Shown piece after piece: positions 16,889 to 26,749 of a stretch of 64,000 nt of DNA. The stretch is from positions 62,001 through 126,000 of the forward strand of contig NVXM01000009.1 in NCBI GenBank assembly GCA_002733865.1, given 5' to 3'. The notes under the pieces are model-generated. The model worked only from the letters and a program-made list of their open reading frames with translations. It was not told the DNA's origin and searched no databases. The translations under genes and the position numbers were made by a program. How positions within the stretch are numbered: position 1 is the first letter of the stretch; each line of letters opens with the position of its first letter. This DNA comes from Sphingopyxis sp. GTDB taxonomy: Bacteria; Pseudomonadota; Alphaproteobacteria; Sphingomonadales; Sphingomonadaceae.

Positions 16889-18298
16889 TTAACGACGTCC
16901 GCGCCGTCGCAATTCTGCAGGCGTGAAGTAACGGTCGCCTGGAGGCGGGTTACTGTAATCGATGTCTTCTGGCTCTTCGTTGGTCATACCCTGGGTATGA
17001 TAACGACGTGCCTGCAAATCATGGAAAACGTCCATGCCACTCCAAGTCACGGGTAATTCATAATACGTTTTAATGTATGACATGCTCACACGCCACAATT
17101 CACCATTCATGTCGTATTGATCAGCAACCGAAATATTCCACGTGTCTTCATCTAAATAAAACACTCGCTTACTGTATACATGGCGTACATTATCTCTAAG
17201 CGTACCTTCAACTACCCACACACGATGTTTTTCATAACGTGTGTATTCAGGATTAACATGACCCGGACGAAGAATGTCGTTGTAGCTCAATTTATTAGAC
17301 GTCAGGCGATAGTTGTTGTATGGAATATACACTTCGCGTTTTTCAACTAAACGCCAGTTGTAGCGATCCGGAGAGCCATTGTACATGTCGGTATCATCGG
17401 CATAACGTAAACCGTCTGCCGCTGCGATAGGTGTATCGTACGCTAGGTTGGGCGCTCGACGAACACGGCGCTGACCGGCGTTGTAACCCCACGCTTGGCG
17501 AGCATCGTTCGCTTGGTTTAATGGTTCGTGAACTAACACGGCACCACCGGCAAGACGCGCTGGTGCTTTTGTCACCGATAAATAGTAGAACAAGGTGTTG
17601 TTCAAATCTTCGATGGTTTTATCCGGGCGGTAATAATTAAATTCGACCTGCTGTTCTACCGTCGTCGGCGAGAAGTTACCGTCTTTATGAACCGCAACTT
17701 CTGAGGCCTGTAACTGCAAAAATGTGCCACGCCAGCGAGTAATGTGATTCCATAACGCTTGAATGCCCGCCTGCGAGGAATCGTCTAATACCGGGAAAGG
17801 AATACCGCCGTACGCATATAACAGGGAGTTTCCATCACTGCTGAGTTCGGCACGAATTGCATTTTTGTAGGTATTTTCATAAACCCACTCAGGTGCCGCA
17901 GCGGTACGTCGAGTACGATAAATCGGCATACGGAACGTATCAGGGTAGGTTCTGAATAGCTCTTTCTGACCTTCCGTTAGATACTTTTGATACTGCAGCA
18001 TATTCGCTGCAGAAATAGTAAACAAAGGCTTGTCTTGCGGGAAAGGATCAACATGATGCTGCCCGGGTTTTTTATATTCAAGCGGCGGCATAGATAAACC
18101 ACCCCGCCATGCCGGAATATCACGGCCATTACCTTCACGCTGAGCACCTAATGGGGTCAGCGAAGATTTTAGTTTTTCTGCATCAGAAATAGATACTGCT
18201 GCATTCACTGCTGTTGCAGTAAACGCTGACAGCACCACTGCAAGGCAGACGGTCCAGTGTTTGATATTTTTTTTATCCATTTTCATCGTGGAGCGCAT
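16889..18298 (-). CDS. DUF1329 family outer-membrane-associated protein
   Basis: 469 residues with an N-terminal signal (VCLAVVLSAFTATAVNA, cleavage near residue 34). Family features include the opening LKSSLTPLGAQREGN, the ordered repetition of Trp/Tyr-rich beta strands, EYTRYEKHRVWVVEGTLR and the C-terminal block IKTYYELPVTWSGMDVFHDL. DUF1329 proteins have a lipoprotein-localisation-factor-like fold and are usually encoded beside a DUF1302 outer-membrane protein and a YCF48-like/RND pair. Here DUF1302 is missing from the cluster. The family's role is not established; a part in exporting or taking up hydrophobic compounds is inferred from context. Confidence 0.9.
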   Translation of the reverse strand: MRSTMKMDKKNIKHWTVCLAVVLSAFTATAVNAAVSISDAEKLKSSLTPLGAQREGNGRDIPAWRGGLSMPPLEYKKPGQHHVDPFPQDKPLFTISAANMLQYQKYLTEGQKELFRTYPDTFRMPIYRTRRTAAAPEWVYENTYKNAIRAELSSDGNSLLYAYGGIPFPVLDDSSQAGIQALWNHITRWRGTFLQLQASEVAVHKDGNFSPTTVEQQVEFNYYRPDKTIEDLNNTLFYYLSVTKAPARLAGGAVLVHEPLNQANDARQAWGYNAGQRRVRRAPNLAYDTPIAAADGLRYADDTDMYNGSPDRYNWRLVEKREVYIPYNNYRLTSNKLSYNDILRPGHVNPEYTRYEKHRVWVVEGTLRDNVRHVYSKRVFYLDEDTWNISVADQYDMNGELWRVSMSYIKTYYELPVTWSGMDVFHDLQARRYHTQGMTNEEPEDIDYSNPPPGDRYFTPAELRRRGRR

Positions 18299-18312
18299 CT
18301 AGCTCTTATTCC

Positions 18313-20931
18313 TTACACTAAGCTTTTACTAACAACTTCATAAACGTCTTTTGATAGACTGCCGTGGTCCATGATGCGTTGCAACTCTGCTTTCATTAAT
18401 TGTGACTGACTTGGCACCAATCGTTTCCAGCGCGTTAATGGTGTTAACAAACGGGAAGCAATTTGCGGGTTCGACGCATTTAAACGTATGACCGCATCAG
18501 CCAATAAACCATAACCTCTGCCATCTTCTCGGTGAAAGTGAACCAGAGCTTGGCTGGCAAACGCACCGATGACCGAGCGCACTTTATTTGGGTTGCGCCA
18601 ATCGAAGGCTTCATGTTCTAGCAACGTCTGAATATTTTCAACCGTTCCTAATCCTGAAGATCCTGCCTGCACAGTTAACCACTGATTGATCACTAGCGCA
18701 TCGTCTTTCCACTGAACGTAGAAATCAGACAACGCTTGCTGTGCCGTTGCTTCATCCGAAGAGTCCACCAACACGCGCAGCGCAGCCATTTGGTCGGTCA
18801 TGTTATTGGCGTCACGATATTGCGCTTTTGCAGCATCAATACCATCCGCTTCTACTTTTGCCCAATTCGCTAAGGCTAAATTTTTCAGTGCTCGCTTAGC
18901 CATGTCTGCCGGGGTTGGTTGGTACTCACCCAAACTATTTAAACGTGCGTAACATGCTTTGTAATCTGCTTTCAGGGCTTTTGCAATCCCCAAAGCGACT
19001 TGTTCACGAGCCTTGTGAATAGCAACCGGATCGATCTCACTGGCAAATTCTGCAATGTAGGATTCCGAAGGCAGTGCCATTAAGTAGGCAACCATGGCCG
19101 GATCTAATGACTCATCATTCAATAATGACGTCAGTGCGCTATGGTCTTCATCGGTAAGTTCAAATGTGCCCTGTCGTGCCTGCTCGACCCAGTGCAACAT
19201 GAGTTTTTGCCCGGCATCCCAACGATTAAAGCCATCGCTGTCGTGTTTCAATAAAAACCGCAGCGTTTCTGGTGTTTGCTCGTAATTCACACGCACGGGC
19301 GCGGAAAAATCACGGAATAACGACACCACTGGCGCTTCGCTTAAGCCTGTAAACGTAAAGGTTTGCGTCGCTTCACGAAAATGCAGCACTTGGCTGGCTT
19401 CAGTCCAATGTTCTGGCTGATCTATATTGAGCGCCATGTCTTGGCCATCAGCGCCAATTAACCCTAACTGCACAGGAATCCACACCGGTTGTTTGTCAGT
19501 TTGTCCTGGTGTGTCTGGCGTGCTTTGTTTTAGCGTCAGGGTCAAAGACCCCGAGGTTGCATCAAACTGCGTATCTACATCGACAATCGGGGTTCCAGCT
19601 TGTTTGTACCAACGGCGAAACTGGGTCAGGTCAACGCCATTAGCATCTTCCATTGCACTCACGAATTCGTTGATGGTAACCGCTTGGCCATCATGACGAT
19701 CGAAGTATAAATCCGACCCTTTGCGAAATCCTTCAGCGCCCAAGATTTTATGGTACATACCAACAACCTCGGCACCTTTTTCATAAATCGTGACGGTGTA
19801 GAAGTTTGAGATTTCGATAAATGAATCTGGCTGAACCGGATGCGCCATTGGGCCGGCATCTTCTGGAAACTGTACCGTACGCAACATGCGTGCGTCTTCA
19901 ACACGCTTCACTGTCGCGGAGTTCATGTCTGCGGAAAAGGTGGCGTCACGGAATACCGTAAAACCTTCTTTTAAACTGAGCTGAAACCAGTCACGACAGG
20001 TGACACGGTTGCCTGACCAGTTATGAAAATATTCGTGGGCAACAATGGCTTCAATACGCTGATACGCCATATCGGTTGCCGTCGCAGGATTGGCCAGCAC
20101 ACAGGATGAGTTAAAGATGTTCAGGCCTTTGTTTTCCATCGCCCCCATATTGAAATCATCTACGGCGACAATCATGAAAATATCGAGATCGTATTCACGA
20201 CCGTAGACATCTTCATCCCAACGCATCGAACGCTTTAGCGCATCTAGGGCGTATTCTGTTTTGTCGATGTTTTGCGGCTCTACAAAAATTTTTAACACGA
20301 CATCGCGGCCACCACAGGTCGTATAGCTATCTTCGCGTACGAGTAGGTCGCCAGCCACCAGCGCAAACAAATACGCAGGCTTTTTGTGCGGATCATTCCA
20401 AACCGCATGGCGCTTTCCGTTTTCAACAGTCTCACTTACCGGGTTACCGTTCGATAACAGCACGGGATATTTATCCGCGTCGGCGATAATTTCTGTGGTG
20501 AACACTGACATCACATCCGGGCGATCCGGGTAATAGGTGATACGACGGAAACCTTCGGCTTCACACTGGGTGCAGTACATGCCACCCGAGCGATACAAGC
20601 CTTCTAGCGCTGTATTTTTATGCGGATAGATGCGCGTGGTAATTTCGAGTGTGTGCTCTGTTGTAAGCCCTCGAAGGGTTAACGACTCTTCGCCCAATTC
20701 ATAATCACTGGCACTCAGCTCTCGACCATCCAGCACAACATTCAGTAATTCAAGGTCTTGACCATCAAGGTGAAGTACCCCCGTTGAGCCACACTGTTTA
20801 AGCGTCAACGTGGAATGCACCAACGTCATGTCATCATTCAATTCAAAGCGCAGTTGAGTCTCGGCTACCTCATATTCTGGCGCGGTGTAATCAGCTAACT
20901 GAATGGCTTTAGGTTGTGCATCTTGCATCAA
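18313..20931 (-). CDS. pepN: Aminopeptidase N
   Basis: 872 residues, the normal length of gammaproteobacterial PepN (M1 zinc peptidase, cytosolic, removes N-terminal residues from peptides). GAMEN exopeptidase motif at 263-267, zinc site HEYFH at 299-303 with the third ligand in LKEGFT near 322, and the catalytic Tyr region TVTIYEKGAEVVGMYHK. The C-terminal helical domain is complete, ending KDVYEVVSKSLV. It is the last gene of the operon beginning with nadK and overlaps DUF2797 by four bases. Confidence 0.96.
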   Translation of the reverse strand: MMQDAQPKAIQLADYTAPEYEVAETQLRFELNDDMTLVHSTLTLKQCGSTGVLHLDGQDLELLNVVLDGRELSASDYELGEESLTLRGLTTEHTLEITTRIYPHKNTALEGLYRSGGMYCTQCEAEGFRRITYYPDRPDVMSVFTTEIIADADKYPVLLSNGNPVSETVENGKRHAVWNDPHKKPAYLFALVAGDLLVREDSYTTCGGRDVVLKIFVEPQNIDKTEYALDALKRSMRWDEDVYGREYDLDIFMIVAVDDFNMGAMENKGLNIFNSSCVLANPATATDMAYQRIEAIVAHEYFHNWSGNRVTCRDWFQLSLKEGFTVFRDATFSADMNSATVKRVEDARMLRTVQFPEDAGPMAHPVQPDSFIEISNFYTVTIYEKGAEVVGMYHKILGAEGFRKGSDLYFDRHDGQAVTINEFVSAMEDANGVDLTQFRRWYKQAGTPIVDVDTQFDATSGSLTLTLKQSTPDTPGQTDKQPVWIPVQLGLIGADGQDMALNIDQPEHWTEASQVLHFREATQTFTFTGLSEAPVVSLFRDFSAPVRVNYEQTPETLRFLLKHDSDGFNRWDAGQKLMLHWVEQARQGTFELTDEDHSALTSLLNDESLDPAMVAYLMALPSESYIAEFASEIDPVAIHKAREQVALGIAKALKADYKACYARLNSLGEYQPTPADMAKRALKNLALANWAKVEADGIDAAKAQYRDANNMTDQMAALRVLVDSSDEATAQQALSDFYVQWKDDALVINQWLTVQAGSSGLGTVENIQTLLEHEAFDWRNPNKVRSVIGAFASQALVHFHREDGRGYGLLADAVIRLNASNPQIASRLLTPLTRWKRLVPSQSQLMKAELQRIMDHGSLSKDVYEVVSKSLV

Positions 20932-21764
20932 GACTCTCCTATCTCTGCCACGTTAACGTGGTAAGACGTAAATTTTCTGAGATTAATAACACCGGTATCG
21001 AGAATTAAATATTGGCCTTTCATGCCCATCAAACGACCATTAACCTCAGGGGTTTTATCTAAATTATGGCTCACTACCTTGGTCGGATAAGCATCGACAG
21101 GATAACTAAAATCTCGTGTGCTCTCATCCAGTAACCACGTCATACTACCCGGCCCACTATCGGTTTCAAGTGTCGCTAATTCGGTTTTAAAGAGCGCCAG
21201 CAAGCGGTCACGCTCAGCCGGTAAATCGAGACCTGAATGGTCGTCTTTTAGCATCGCCCGCCAATTGGTTTTATCGGCAACATCTCGACGGAGAATATCT
21301 TCAACTAACCCAGCCAAGCGTCGAGTTGCAACCCGTGCGATGGGGAGTGCCTGACCCGCCCCTTGATCCAGCCAACGTGATGGCATGTTTTTCATACGGG
21401 TAATGCCGACTTTAATGCCTGACGAATTTGCTAAGTACACAATATGGTCGTTGAAACACACTCGTTCACCCCATTTCGGGTCACGACAAGTACCTTCATG
21501 ATAATGGCATTTCTCTGGACTCATAATGCATACATCGCATTCAGCCAGCTTGCTAAAGCAAGGGTAACAATAGCCCTGATTAAAGCTTTTGTTCGTTTTT
21601 CGACCACAGCTGTGGCACTGAATATCCCCAGCCCAACTGAGTCGTATCTGTTTGTTCAATAACGAATTAAGGGAAACTTCTTTTTTATCAAGTACCAAGA
21701 AGTATTCCACAGGGTTACCGGGTTTAATGCGCATCTTTTCGAGATGCCCGCTCCATTCACTCAT
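20928..21764 (-). CDS. DUF2797 family zinc-binding protein
   Basis: 278 residues. Cysteine pairs CHSCGR, CYPCF, CDVC and CHYH between about residues 52 and 92 make a zinc-ribbon-like module, then YLANSSGIKVGITRMKNMPSRWLDQGA, the most conserved family stretch (GIY-YIG-like in spacing, but I would not claim activity). The order rhomboid - yeaC - DUF2797 - pepN matches Pseudomonas. Its start is 1 bp after the yeaC stop and its stop overlaps pepN. Function is unknown. Confidence 0.9.
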   Translation of the reverse strand: MSEWSGHLEKMRIKPGNPVEYFLVLDKKEVSLNSLLNKQIRLSWAGDIQCHSCGRKTNKSFNQGYCYPCFSKLAECDVCIMSPEKCHYHEGTCRDPKWGERVCFNDHIVYLANSSGIKVGITRMKNMPSRWLDQGAGQALPIARVATRRLAGLVEDILRRDVADKTNWRAMLKDDHSGLDLPAERDRLLALFKTELATLETDSGPGSMTWLLDESTRDFSYPVDAYPTKVVSHNLDKTPEVNGRLMGMKGQYLILDTGVINLRKFTSYHVNVAEIGES

Positions 21765-21765
21765 A

Positions 21766-22014
21766 TTATTGAATAATCAGTGGTTGGACGTCGTCATCGT
21801 CTTTTTTAGATTTAGAGCCCATGTCCAGATAGCCGACTCGCTGATCTGCAGGCACGTTGTGTGCGTTTTCAAAATACATGATCGCTTCCATACACAATTC
21901 ACGCTGCACTTCTTCCAGTTTGCGACCATTCGGCCAACGCCCTGTAGCAACCGCGTTTTTTAGGTTTTCATACACCTCGGGTGTTAAAGATTGGATCAAA
22001 TCATCAAGCGTCAT
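21766..22014 (-). CDS. YeaC-like DUF1315 protein
   Basis: 82 residues, small and cytosolic. The N-terminal MTLDDLIQSLTPEVYENLKN and the following WPNGRKLEEVQRELCMEAIM are the conserved DUF1315 pattern; the C-terminus is acidic and variable. It overlaps the rhomboid gene by 11 bp and is one base from DUF2797, so it belongs to the same operon. Function is unknown. Confidence 0.9.
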   Translation of the reverse strand: MTLDDLIQSLTPEVYENLKNAVATGRWPNGRKLEEVQRELCMEAIMYFENAHNVPADQRVGYLDMGSKSKKDDDDVQPLIIQ

Positions 22015-22867
22015 GTTTTCCTCGGTACGATACAGGCCATAATATGGCCATCAAAAATCCACACAATAAACCACCTAGGTGGCCACCATTGGCCACGCCA
22101 GTCATGCCCGGCGATAAGGTTTCTCCGGTGATTGTGATTAACATAAAGATCACCATAATTACCAAAACCGCAGGCGGAACCCCATACGGTACTTTATAAC
22201 GAGTCTGGCGCAAACCAGTCCAAGCGGCCAAACCATACACAAATCCAGACGCACCGCCAAATGCGGGACCTGCAAGCCACCACTGTAAAATATTGCCCGC
22301 GAGGCCGCAGAAAATAAGCAGCGCAATAATGGCACCACGCTCGCCAACACGCTCCATCGCGCCGGCAAAAATCCAGATCCAAAGCAAGTTTGATATAAGA
22401 TGAAATGCACCAAAGTGCAGTAATGTATGTCGCCACAGCTCCCAGAAACCCATATCTAAGTAGGTACTGAGCAGCGCTCGTTGGGATGGCCACAAAGGCT
22501 CACTATGAGTTAACCAGCCATGCCAATCGGTAGAGATATGCTGCCAACCAAAGATCATGATCAGCACAAGTACGATGAGGGCGGTGATTGGAGCCGATTT
22601 TAAACGATCAACTAATGTTGGGCCTTTGCTGGCAACCCTTGCTTCCGGCTCGCCCAGGCTTCCTTCGCGCCACTGCTCTATCAGTACTTGAATTTGAGCA
22701 AGATCGGCGGGATTCACAATAAACAATACTTGCTGAGGATCCTGCCCATCGTTTTGTTCACCATGTTGTTCGATAACACGGTGAACAATACGTCGCGCCC
22801 ACAAGTGGCGCGTTAGCGGAGAAAGGTCTGTCGCCAACGGCGCAGATAAAACAGCGATGGGTTCCAT
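22004..22867 (-). CDS. Rhomboid intramembrane serine protease (GlpG-like)
   Basis: 287 residues: a cytosolic N-terminal domain of about 90 residues, then six membrane helices. Catalytic Ser207 lies in GGASGFVYG and His263 in NGGHLGGLLCG; HFGAFHLISNLLWIW carries the conserved His-Asn of helix 2. This arrangement and length are those of GlpG. Rhomboids cleave substrate helices inside the membrane. The stop codon overlaps yeaC and the start shares a base with the metallophosphoesterase stop. Confidence 0.93.
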   Translation of the reverse strand: MEPIAVLSAPLATDLSPLTRHLWARRIVHRVIEQHGEQNDGQDPQQVLFIVNPADLAQIQVLIEQWREGSLGEPEARVASKGPTLVDRLKSAPITALIVLVLIMIFGWQHISTDWHGWLTHSEPLWPSQRALLSTYLDMGFWELWRHTLLHFGAFHLISNLLWIWIFAGAMERVGERGAIIALLIFCGLAGNILQWWLAGPAFGGASGFVYGLAAWTGLRQTRYKVPYGVPPAVLVIMVIFMLITITGETLSPGMTGVANGGHLGGLLCGFLMAILWPVSYRGKHDA

Positions 22868-23829
22868 TAGCGTTCTTTTTTCTCAACCCGTACCCAAGTG
22901 AATTTACCTTTCTGAAGGTGCGTTTCAGTGTCCATACGATACGCCGCCAAGCGCCCATATTTAACCGCACTGTAATCAAGACAAGCGATATTAGGTACGA
23001 TGGGTTCAGGTAGGCCTGCCATCCAGTAGTGACCAATAAATAGCGGTTTTTCTTCTGGCCCGTAGAACAGTAGCTGCTCTTTTTCTTCTTCACTCAGTAA
23101 TGCGTACTGTAAGTCTTCAGGCAGCGGATCTGGTTGAAACAAAACATCATCGTAACGTTGTGGTTCACCGGCCCAAAATTTAGTTCGGAAGAACTGTCGT
23201 ACCATGCCGTCTTTCGCCGTCATTGAACGACCATCGGGCAAGCGCAATGAGGTGCCTCGTAAAATACGATCAAGCATTTGATACAAAAACGAATCGGTTT
23301 GAATGGACTCAGGCAAGAGTGATTTTGTTAACGTATTGCCACCGTAACGCCTTTTAAACTCATCAATCATGGGCGCATCCCAACAGGCATGCACCACGCG
23401 AAAGTGTTCATATTCATTAAACAACGGCAAGGTCGTAAACCAATCAAGGTATTCGCTAAATTCTTGTGGATAATTGGCGAACTGTTCCAGCGTTTGCTCG
23501 ACAATAAAGGTGTTGCGAGGTGTATGCGGACGCAAAAAAGGCTGGCGCATTCCTGGCGGCGCTTCGGTCAGATAGGTGACGGCATTGTACTCATGGTTTC
23601 CCATCACAATATCGGCATGACCAGCATCCACCATTTCTTTGACAATATGACAGGCCAGTCGAATGTTTGGGCCGCGATCCACAATGTCGCCCAAGAATAC
23701 CACTTTACGCTTGGGGTGCTGATACACGCCTCCACGCTTGGTGTAGCCCATTTGTTCTAGCAGATCGATCAGCGTCAGGCCACAGCCGTGGATATCGCCA
23801 ATTAGGTCATACCCCTGATGCATACTCAT
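22867..23829 (-). CDS. Calcineurin-like metallophosphoesterase
   Basis: 320 residues. The binuclear-metal phosphoesterase motifs appear in order: GDIHG (11-15), GDIVDRG (47-53), GNHE (77-80), then HACWD and GHYW for the later metal histidines. The closest class is the PrpE/ApaH-like serine/threonine phosphatase group; physiological substrate is unknown. ATGA coupling to nadK upstream and one-base contact with the rhomboid gene place it in the operon. Confidence 0.9.
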   Translation of the reverse strand: MSMHQGYDLIGDIHGCGLTLIDLLEQMGYTKRGGVYQHPKRKVVFLGDIVDRGPNIRLACHIVKEMVDAGHADIVMGNHEYNAVTYLTEAPPGMRQPFLRPHTPRNTFIVEQTLEQFANYPQEFSEYLDWFTTLPLFNEYEHFRVVHACWDAPMIDEFKRRYGGNTLTKSLLPESIQTDSFLYQMLDRILRGTSLRLPDGRSMTAKDGMVRQFFRTKFWAGEPQRYDDVLFQPDPLPEDLQYALLSEEEKEQLLFYGPEEKPLFIGHYWMAGLPEPIVPNIACLDYSAVKYGRLAAYRMDTETHLQKGKFTWVRVEKKER

Positions 23830-24710
23830 TCCCCGAGGTTACTACTCCAGCCCAATTTAGTCCGGCAAATCTCGTAAAAGTTATGGCCTTTTGGATGAAT
23901 CAACTTCAATTTGTGCGCCTTTTTCCGGATGGTAATGCTGTCACCCGGTGCACACGGGATATGAGTCTGACCATCACAACTGATGGTTGGATACAGACCC
24001 TGACTGGCATCGACCACAATTTTCACTTCGCTTTTGCCATCCACCACGATCGGGCGGCTCGACAAGGTATGCGGGAACATAGGCACCAACACTAAGGCAT
24101 CCAAACGCGGATGCATGATTGGCCCGCCCCCTGACAAAGCATAGGCGGTAGATCCGGTAGGGGTAGAAACAATTAGACCATCTGAACGTAAATGATAAAC
24201 AAACTGACCTTCGATATAGAGATCAAAGGCAATCATACGTGCAGATTTCCCCGGATGAAGAACCACATCGTTCAAGCCTGTCGCGGAGCCAATCGGGTTG
24301 CCATCACGTTTAATTTCGGCGTCAAGCAAGAAGCGGCGCTCTTCGGTGTATTCGCCATCTAATACCGCTTGTACGGCTTCACACATGTCATCGTCCGGAC
24401 TGATGTCGGTCAAAAAGCCTAAACGACCACGGTTAATACCCAATACCGGTGTATTGAACTTAGCCAAGGCACGAGCAGCGCCCAATAAGCTACCATCACC
24501 ACCGACAACAATCACCAAGTCGCAAATTTCACCAAGCATGTTGACGTTGCAAATTTGCATTCCATGACCCGGCATGACCTCGGCAATGCGGTCATCTAGG
24601 ATGGTGTGATAACCCTCATCCAATAGATAACGCGACAAGCGGCGAATGGTATCGATCACTTTATTGCTATTTAGACGGCCAATCAGACCGATATTGCGAA
24701 ACTCTTCCAT
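23826..24710 (-). CDS. nadK: NAD kinase
   Basis: 294 residues, the family norm. It phosphorylates NAD+ to NADP+ in the cytosol. The GGDGS motif at 70-74 carries catalytic Asp72; GRLGFLTD and the Gly-rich VSTPTGSTAYALSGGGP follow, then CDGQTHIPCAPGD. It is the first gene of the leftward operon ending in pepN. The start at 24710 faces the DUF1853 gene, whose longest frame overlaps it by 65 bp. Confidence 0.96.
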   Translation of the reverse strand: MEEFRNIGLIGRLNSNKVIDTIRRLSRYLLDEGYHTILDDRIAEVMPGHGMQICNVNMLGEICDLVIVVGGDGSLLGAARALAKFNTPVLGINRGRLGFLTDISPDDDMCEAVQAVLDGEYTEERRFLLDAEIKRDGNPIGSATGLNDVVLHPGKSARMIAFDLYIEGQFVYHLRSDGLIVSTPTGSTAYALSGGGPIMHPRLDALVLVPMFPHTLSSRPIVVDGKSEVKIVVDASQGLYPTISCDGQTHIPCAPGDSITIRKKAHKLKLIHPKGHNFYEICRTKLGWSSNLGE

Positions 24711-25686
24711 CAGAAAACTGGTAACCTCAGACGATCATTTTCACCCTGAGCACACACCAGTCGGTGATGCTTCAAGGCATTGGAATTTAAAAAAACTTAT
24801 ACCACACGGGAGTATAAAAGGCTTGTATACGTCAACGCCCGACTTCGATGATTCATTTTTTAGCATAGCGAGCAAAACTGGCCGCGATTTGATCTGGAGC
24901 GTGTTTGGCCCTGCGTTAATCAATAGCAGTTATGCGCCTGATTTACGCGCTTTATTACCGCAGTTAGCGCTTGATCTCTGCAACAGAGTCGACACTGTTG
25001 ATATTGAGTTTAACAGCCCTAGACTCGGTTTCTGCTTTGAGCAAATGTGGCAACAAGCATTGACTATGGCAGGCATCAGCTATGTTGCCAACACGCAAAT
25101 AACGAGCCCACAAAGAACGCTAGGCGAGCTTGATTTACTGATTAATCAAGCAAATAAAACCTTACATGCCGAGCTGGCTCTCAAATTTTATCTGGGGGTT
25201 GAGGACGACTGGATCGGCCCTAACCGCCGCGATCTATTAAGCCAAAAAATAGCGCACACAACCAGCCATCAACTGCCATTAGCTAGCACTAACGAAGGCC
25301 ACACAGCGATCAAAAATGCTGGGTTTAACAATGAAGTCACCTCGGTTGCCATTATGCGCGGCTGCTTGTTTCATCCGGCACACAATTTGACGCCTGCGCC
25401 TCTTCCGCAGGATGTCGCACACGATCACTGGCGCGGGCGATGGTGCCCTGTCAGCCAGCTGCACTTAATACCTGAAGGCCACTGGTACGTGTTATCAAAA
25501 CAAGATTGGATCAGTCCGGTATTGGCCAGTTTCTCGATTGATCGTGAGGAGTTGATTCATTATTTAAGCGTATATTTTGACCACCTCACTACCCCTATGT
25601 GCATTGCTAAGGTCAACAAAGGGCCATATGGTTGGGCAGAAGCCGAGCGCTGGATGATCGTGCCTGCGGATTGGGAGGACGCATAA
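24646..25686 (+). CDS. DUF1853 family protein
   Basis: Open frame of 346 codons. Family-like sequence begins near GRDLIWSVFGPALINSSY and includes LGELDLLINQANKTLHAEL, LKFYLGVE and DDWIGPNRRDLLSQK, which resemble a nuclease-like fold (Glu/Asp then Glu-x-Lys-type spacing), though activity is unproven. The 5' end is uncertain: the ATG at 24646 has no ribosome site and lies antisense inside nadK; no other ATG occurs before residue 133; a TTG at 24823 has GGGAG about 10 nt upstream. DUF1853 next to nadK is also the Pseudomonas arrangement. Stop abuts the PLP gene's stop. Confidence 0.82.
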   Translation: MVSITLLLFRRPIRPILRNSSIRKLVTSDDHFHPEHTPVGDASRHWNLKKLIPHGSIKGLYTSTPDFDDSFFSIASKTGRDLIWSVFGPALINSSYAPDLRALLPQLALDLCNRVDTVDIEFNSPRLGFCFEQMWQQALTMAGISYVANTQITSPQRTLGELDLLINQANKTLHAELALKFYLGVEDDWIGPNRRDLLSQKIAHTTSHQLPLASTNEGHTAIKNAGFNNEVTSVAIMRGCLFHPAHNLTPAPLPQDVAHDHWRGRWCPVSQLHLIPEGHWYVLSKQDWISPVLASFSIDREELIHYLSVYFDHLTTPMCIAKVNKGPYGWAEAERWMIVPADWEDA

Positions 25687-26697
25687 TTAAAGATCAAACC
25701 CGCGGCGGCCTTGCAATCCACCGGTATGAATCAGCAGAGTCTTTACTGCTGGGGACTCGGGCGACTTGGCTAGGCGTTCAAGAAAAGCTGAGACTAACTT
25801 CGCCGTGTACACAGGATCAAGTGGAAGTCCTGCTGCATCTGCACTCGTAATCAACGTTCGTAATTCAGCTGGGCACTTGCCAAAGCCCCCTTGATGAGCG
25901 TCGTCAATGATCTCCCAATGACATGCGACCGAGGACTTCATGGTAACAGCCCACTGGCGTTGTAATTCGCCCTGATCAGCCACCGCATTAACCACCACAA
26001 GAGTTTGTTTCGCGGTTAAATGTGCGGCGATACCTTGGGCACTCGTCCCCGTACCTGCGGCCACCCAAATGTGGTCATAGTCCTTCAGTATGGACGCCAG
26101 GACACTAAACCCCACAATGCCATCTTCTCCTTCACCACCTTCTGGAATCACCCACGCATCGTATCTCTCACTTAACGCTTGCCTCCAGTCTGGATCATAG
26201 CGTTTCGCGTATGTCTGCTTGTCGCAAAACTTGAGTGTCATTCCCATATCAACACAGTCTTGAAGCGTCGCCGTTAGAGGTTGCTCTGGATACCCTCGTA
26301 CCAACCCGATAGATGGAATACTTAAGCACTGAGCCACCGCGGCTAAGGCGTGAAGATGATTAGACCAGCGACCACCAAATGAAACTAACGAAGATTTAGG
26401 GCTGGCAAAGAACGCGTCAAGATGGCCTGCAAGTTTAAATACTTTATTGCCACTCACGTGCAGGGGAGTTGAACGAAAATCTGGTGATCCTAGACGATCT
26501 AAACGAAGAACAGCGACCTCTAACGGTGTTGAGTAAGTGCTCTCTTCTACGGCGGGAAGAAGCGAGCTAGGGAATGGCTCAATTAACGCTTCCAACACCT
26601 CGTTCCATGGTTCTCGATCAACGAGTTCCTGATCAAACTCAGGCAATGAACAAGCGTCATTACTGGAGAGAATTCGGAACCAAAATAAGTAAGACAT
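25687..26697 (-). CDS. PLP-dependent enzyme, ACC deaminase / D-cysteine desulfhydrase family
   Basis: 336 residues, fold-type II PLP enzyme. VSGNKVFKLAGHL carries the presumed Schiff-base Lys, FGGRWSNHLHALAAVA matches the family's SNH substrate/PLP motif, and WVAAGTGTSAQGIAAHL is the phosphate-binding glycine loop. Family members deaminate 1-aminocyclopropane-1-carboxylate or break down D-cysteine; this divergent member cannot be assigned to one. No signal peptide. It converges on DUF1853 with adjacent stop codons and lies 52 bp after the membrane-anchored gene upstream. Confidence 0.87.
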   Translation of the reverse strand: MSYLFWFRILSSNDACSLPEFDQELVDREPWNEVLEALIEPFPSSLLPAVEESTYSTPLEVAVLRLDRLGSPDFRSTPLHVSGNKVFKLAGHLDAFFASPKSSLVSFGGRWSNHLHALAAVAQCLSIPSIGLVRGYPEQPLTATLQDCVDMGMTLKFCDKQTYAKRYDPDWRQALSERYDAWVIPEGGEGEDGIVGFSVLASILKDYDHIWVAAGTGTSAQGIAAHLTAKQTLVVVNAVADQGELQRQWAVTMKSSVACHWEIIDDAHQGGFGKCPAELRTLITSADAAGLPLDPVYTAKLVSAFLERLAKSPESPAVKTLLIHTGGLQGRRGFDL

Positions 26698-26749
26698 ACC
26701 GCCCAGCTAATATCGAATGACGTCCGCCAGTGTGACAGAGCCACACAAC

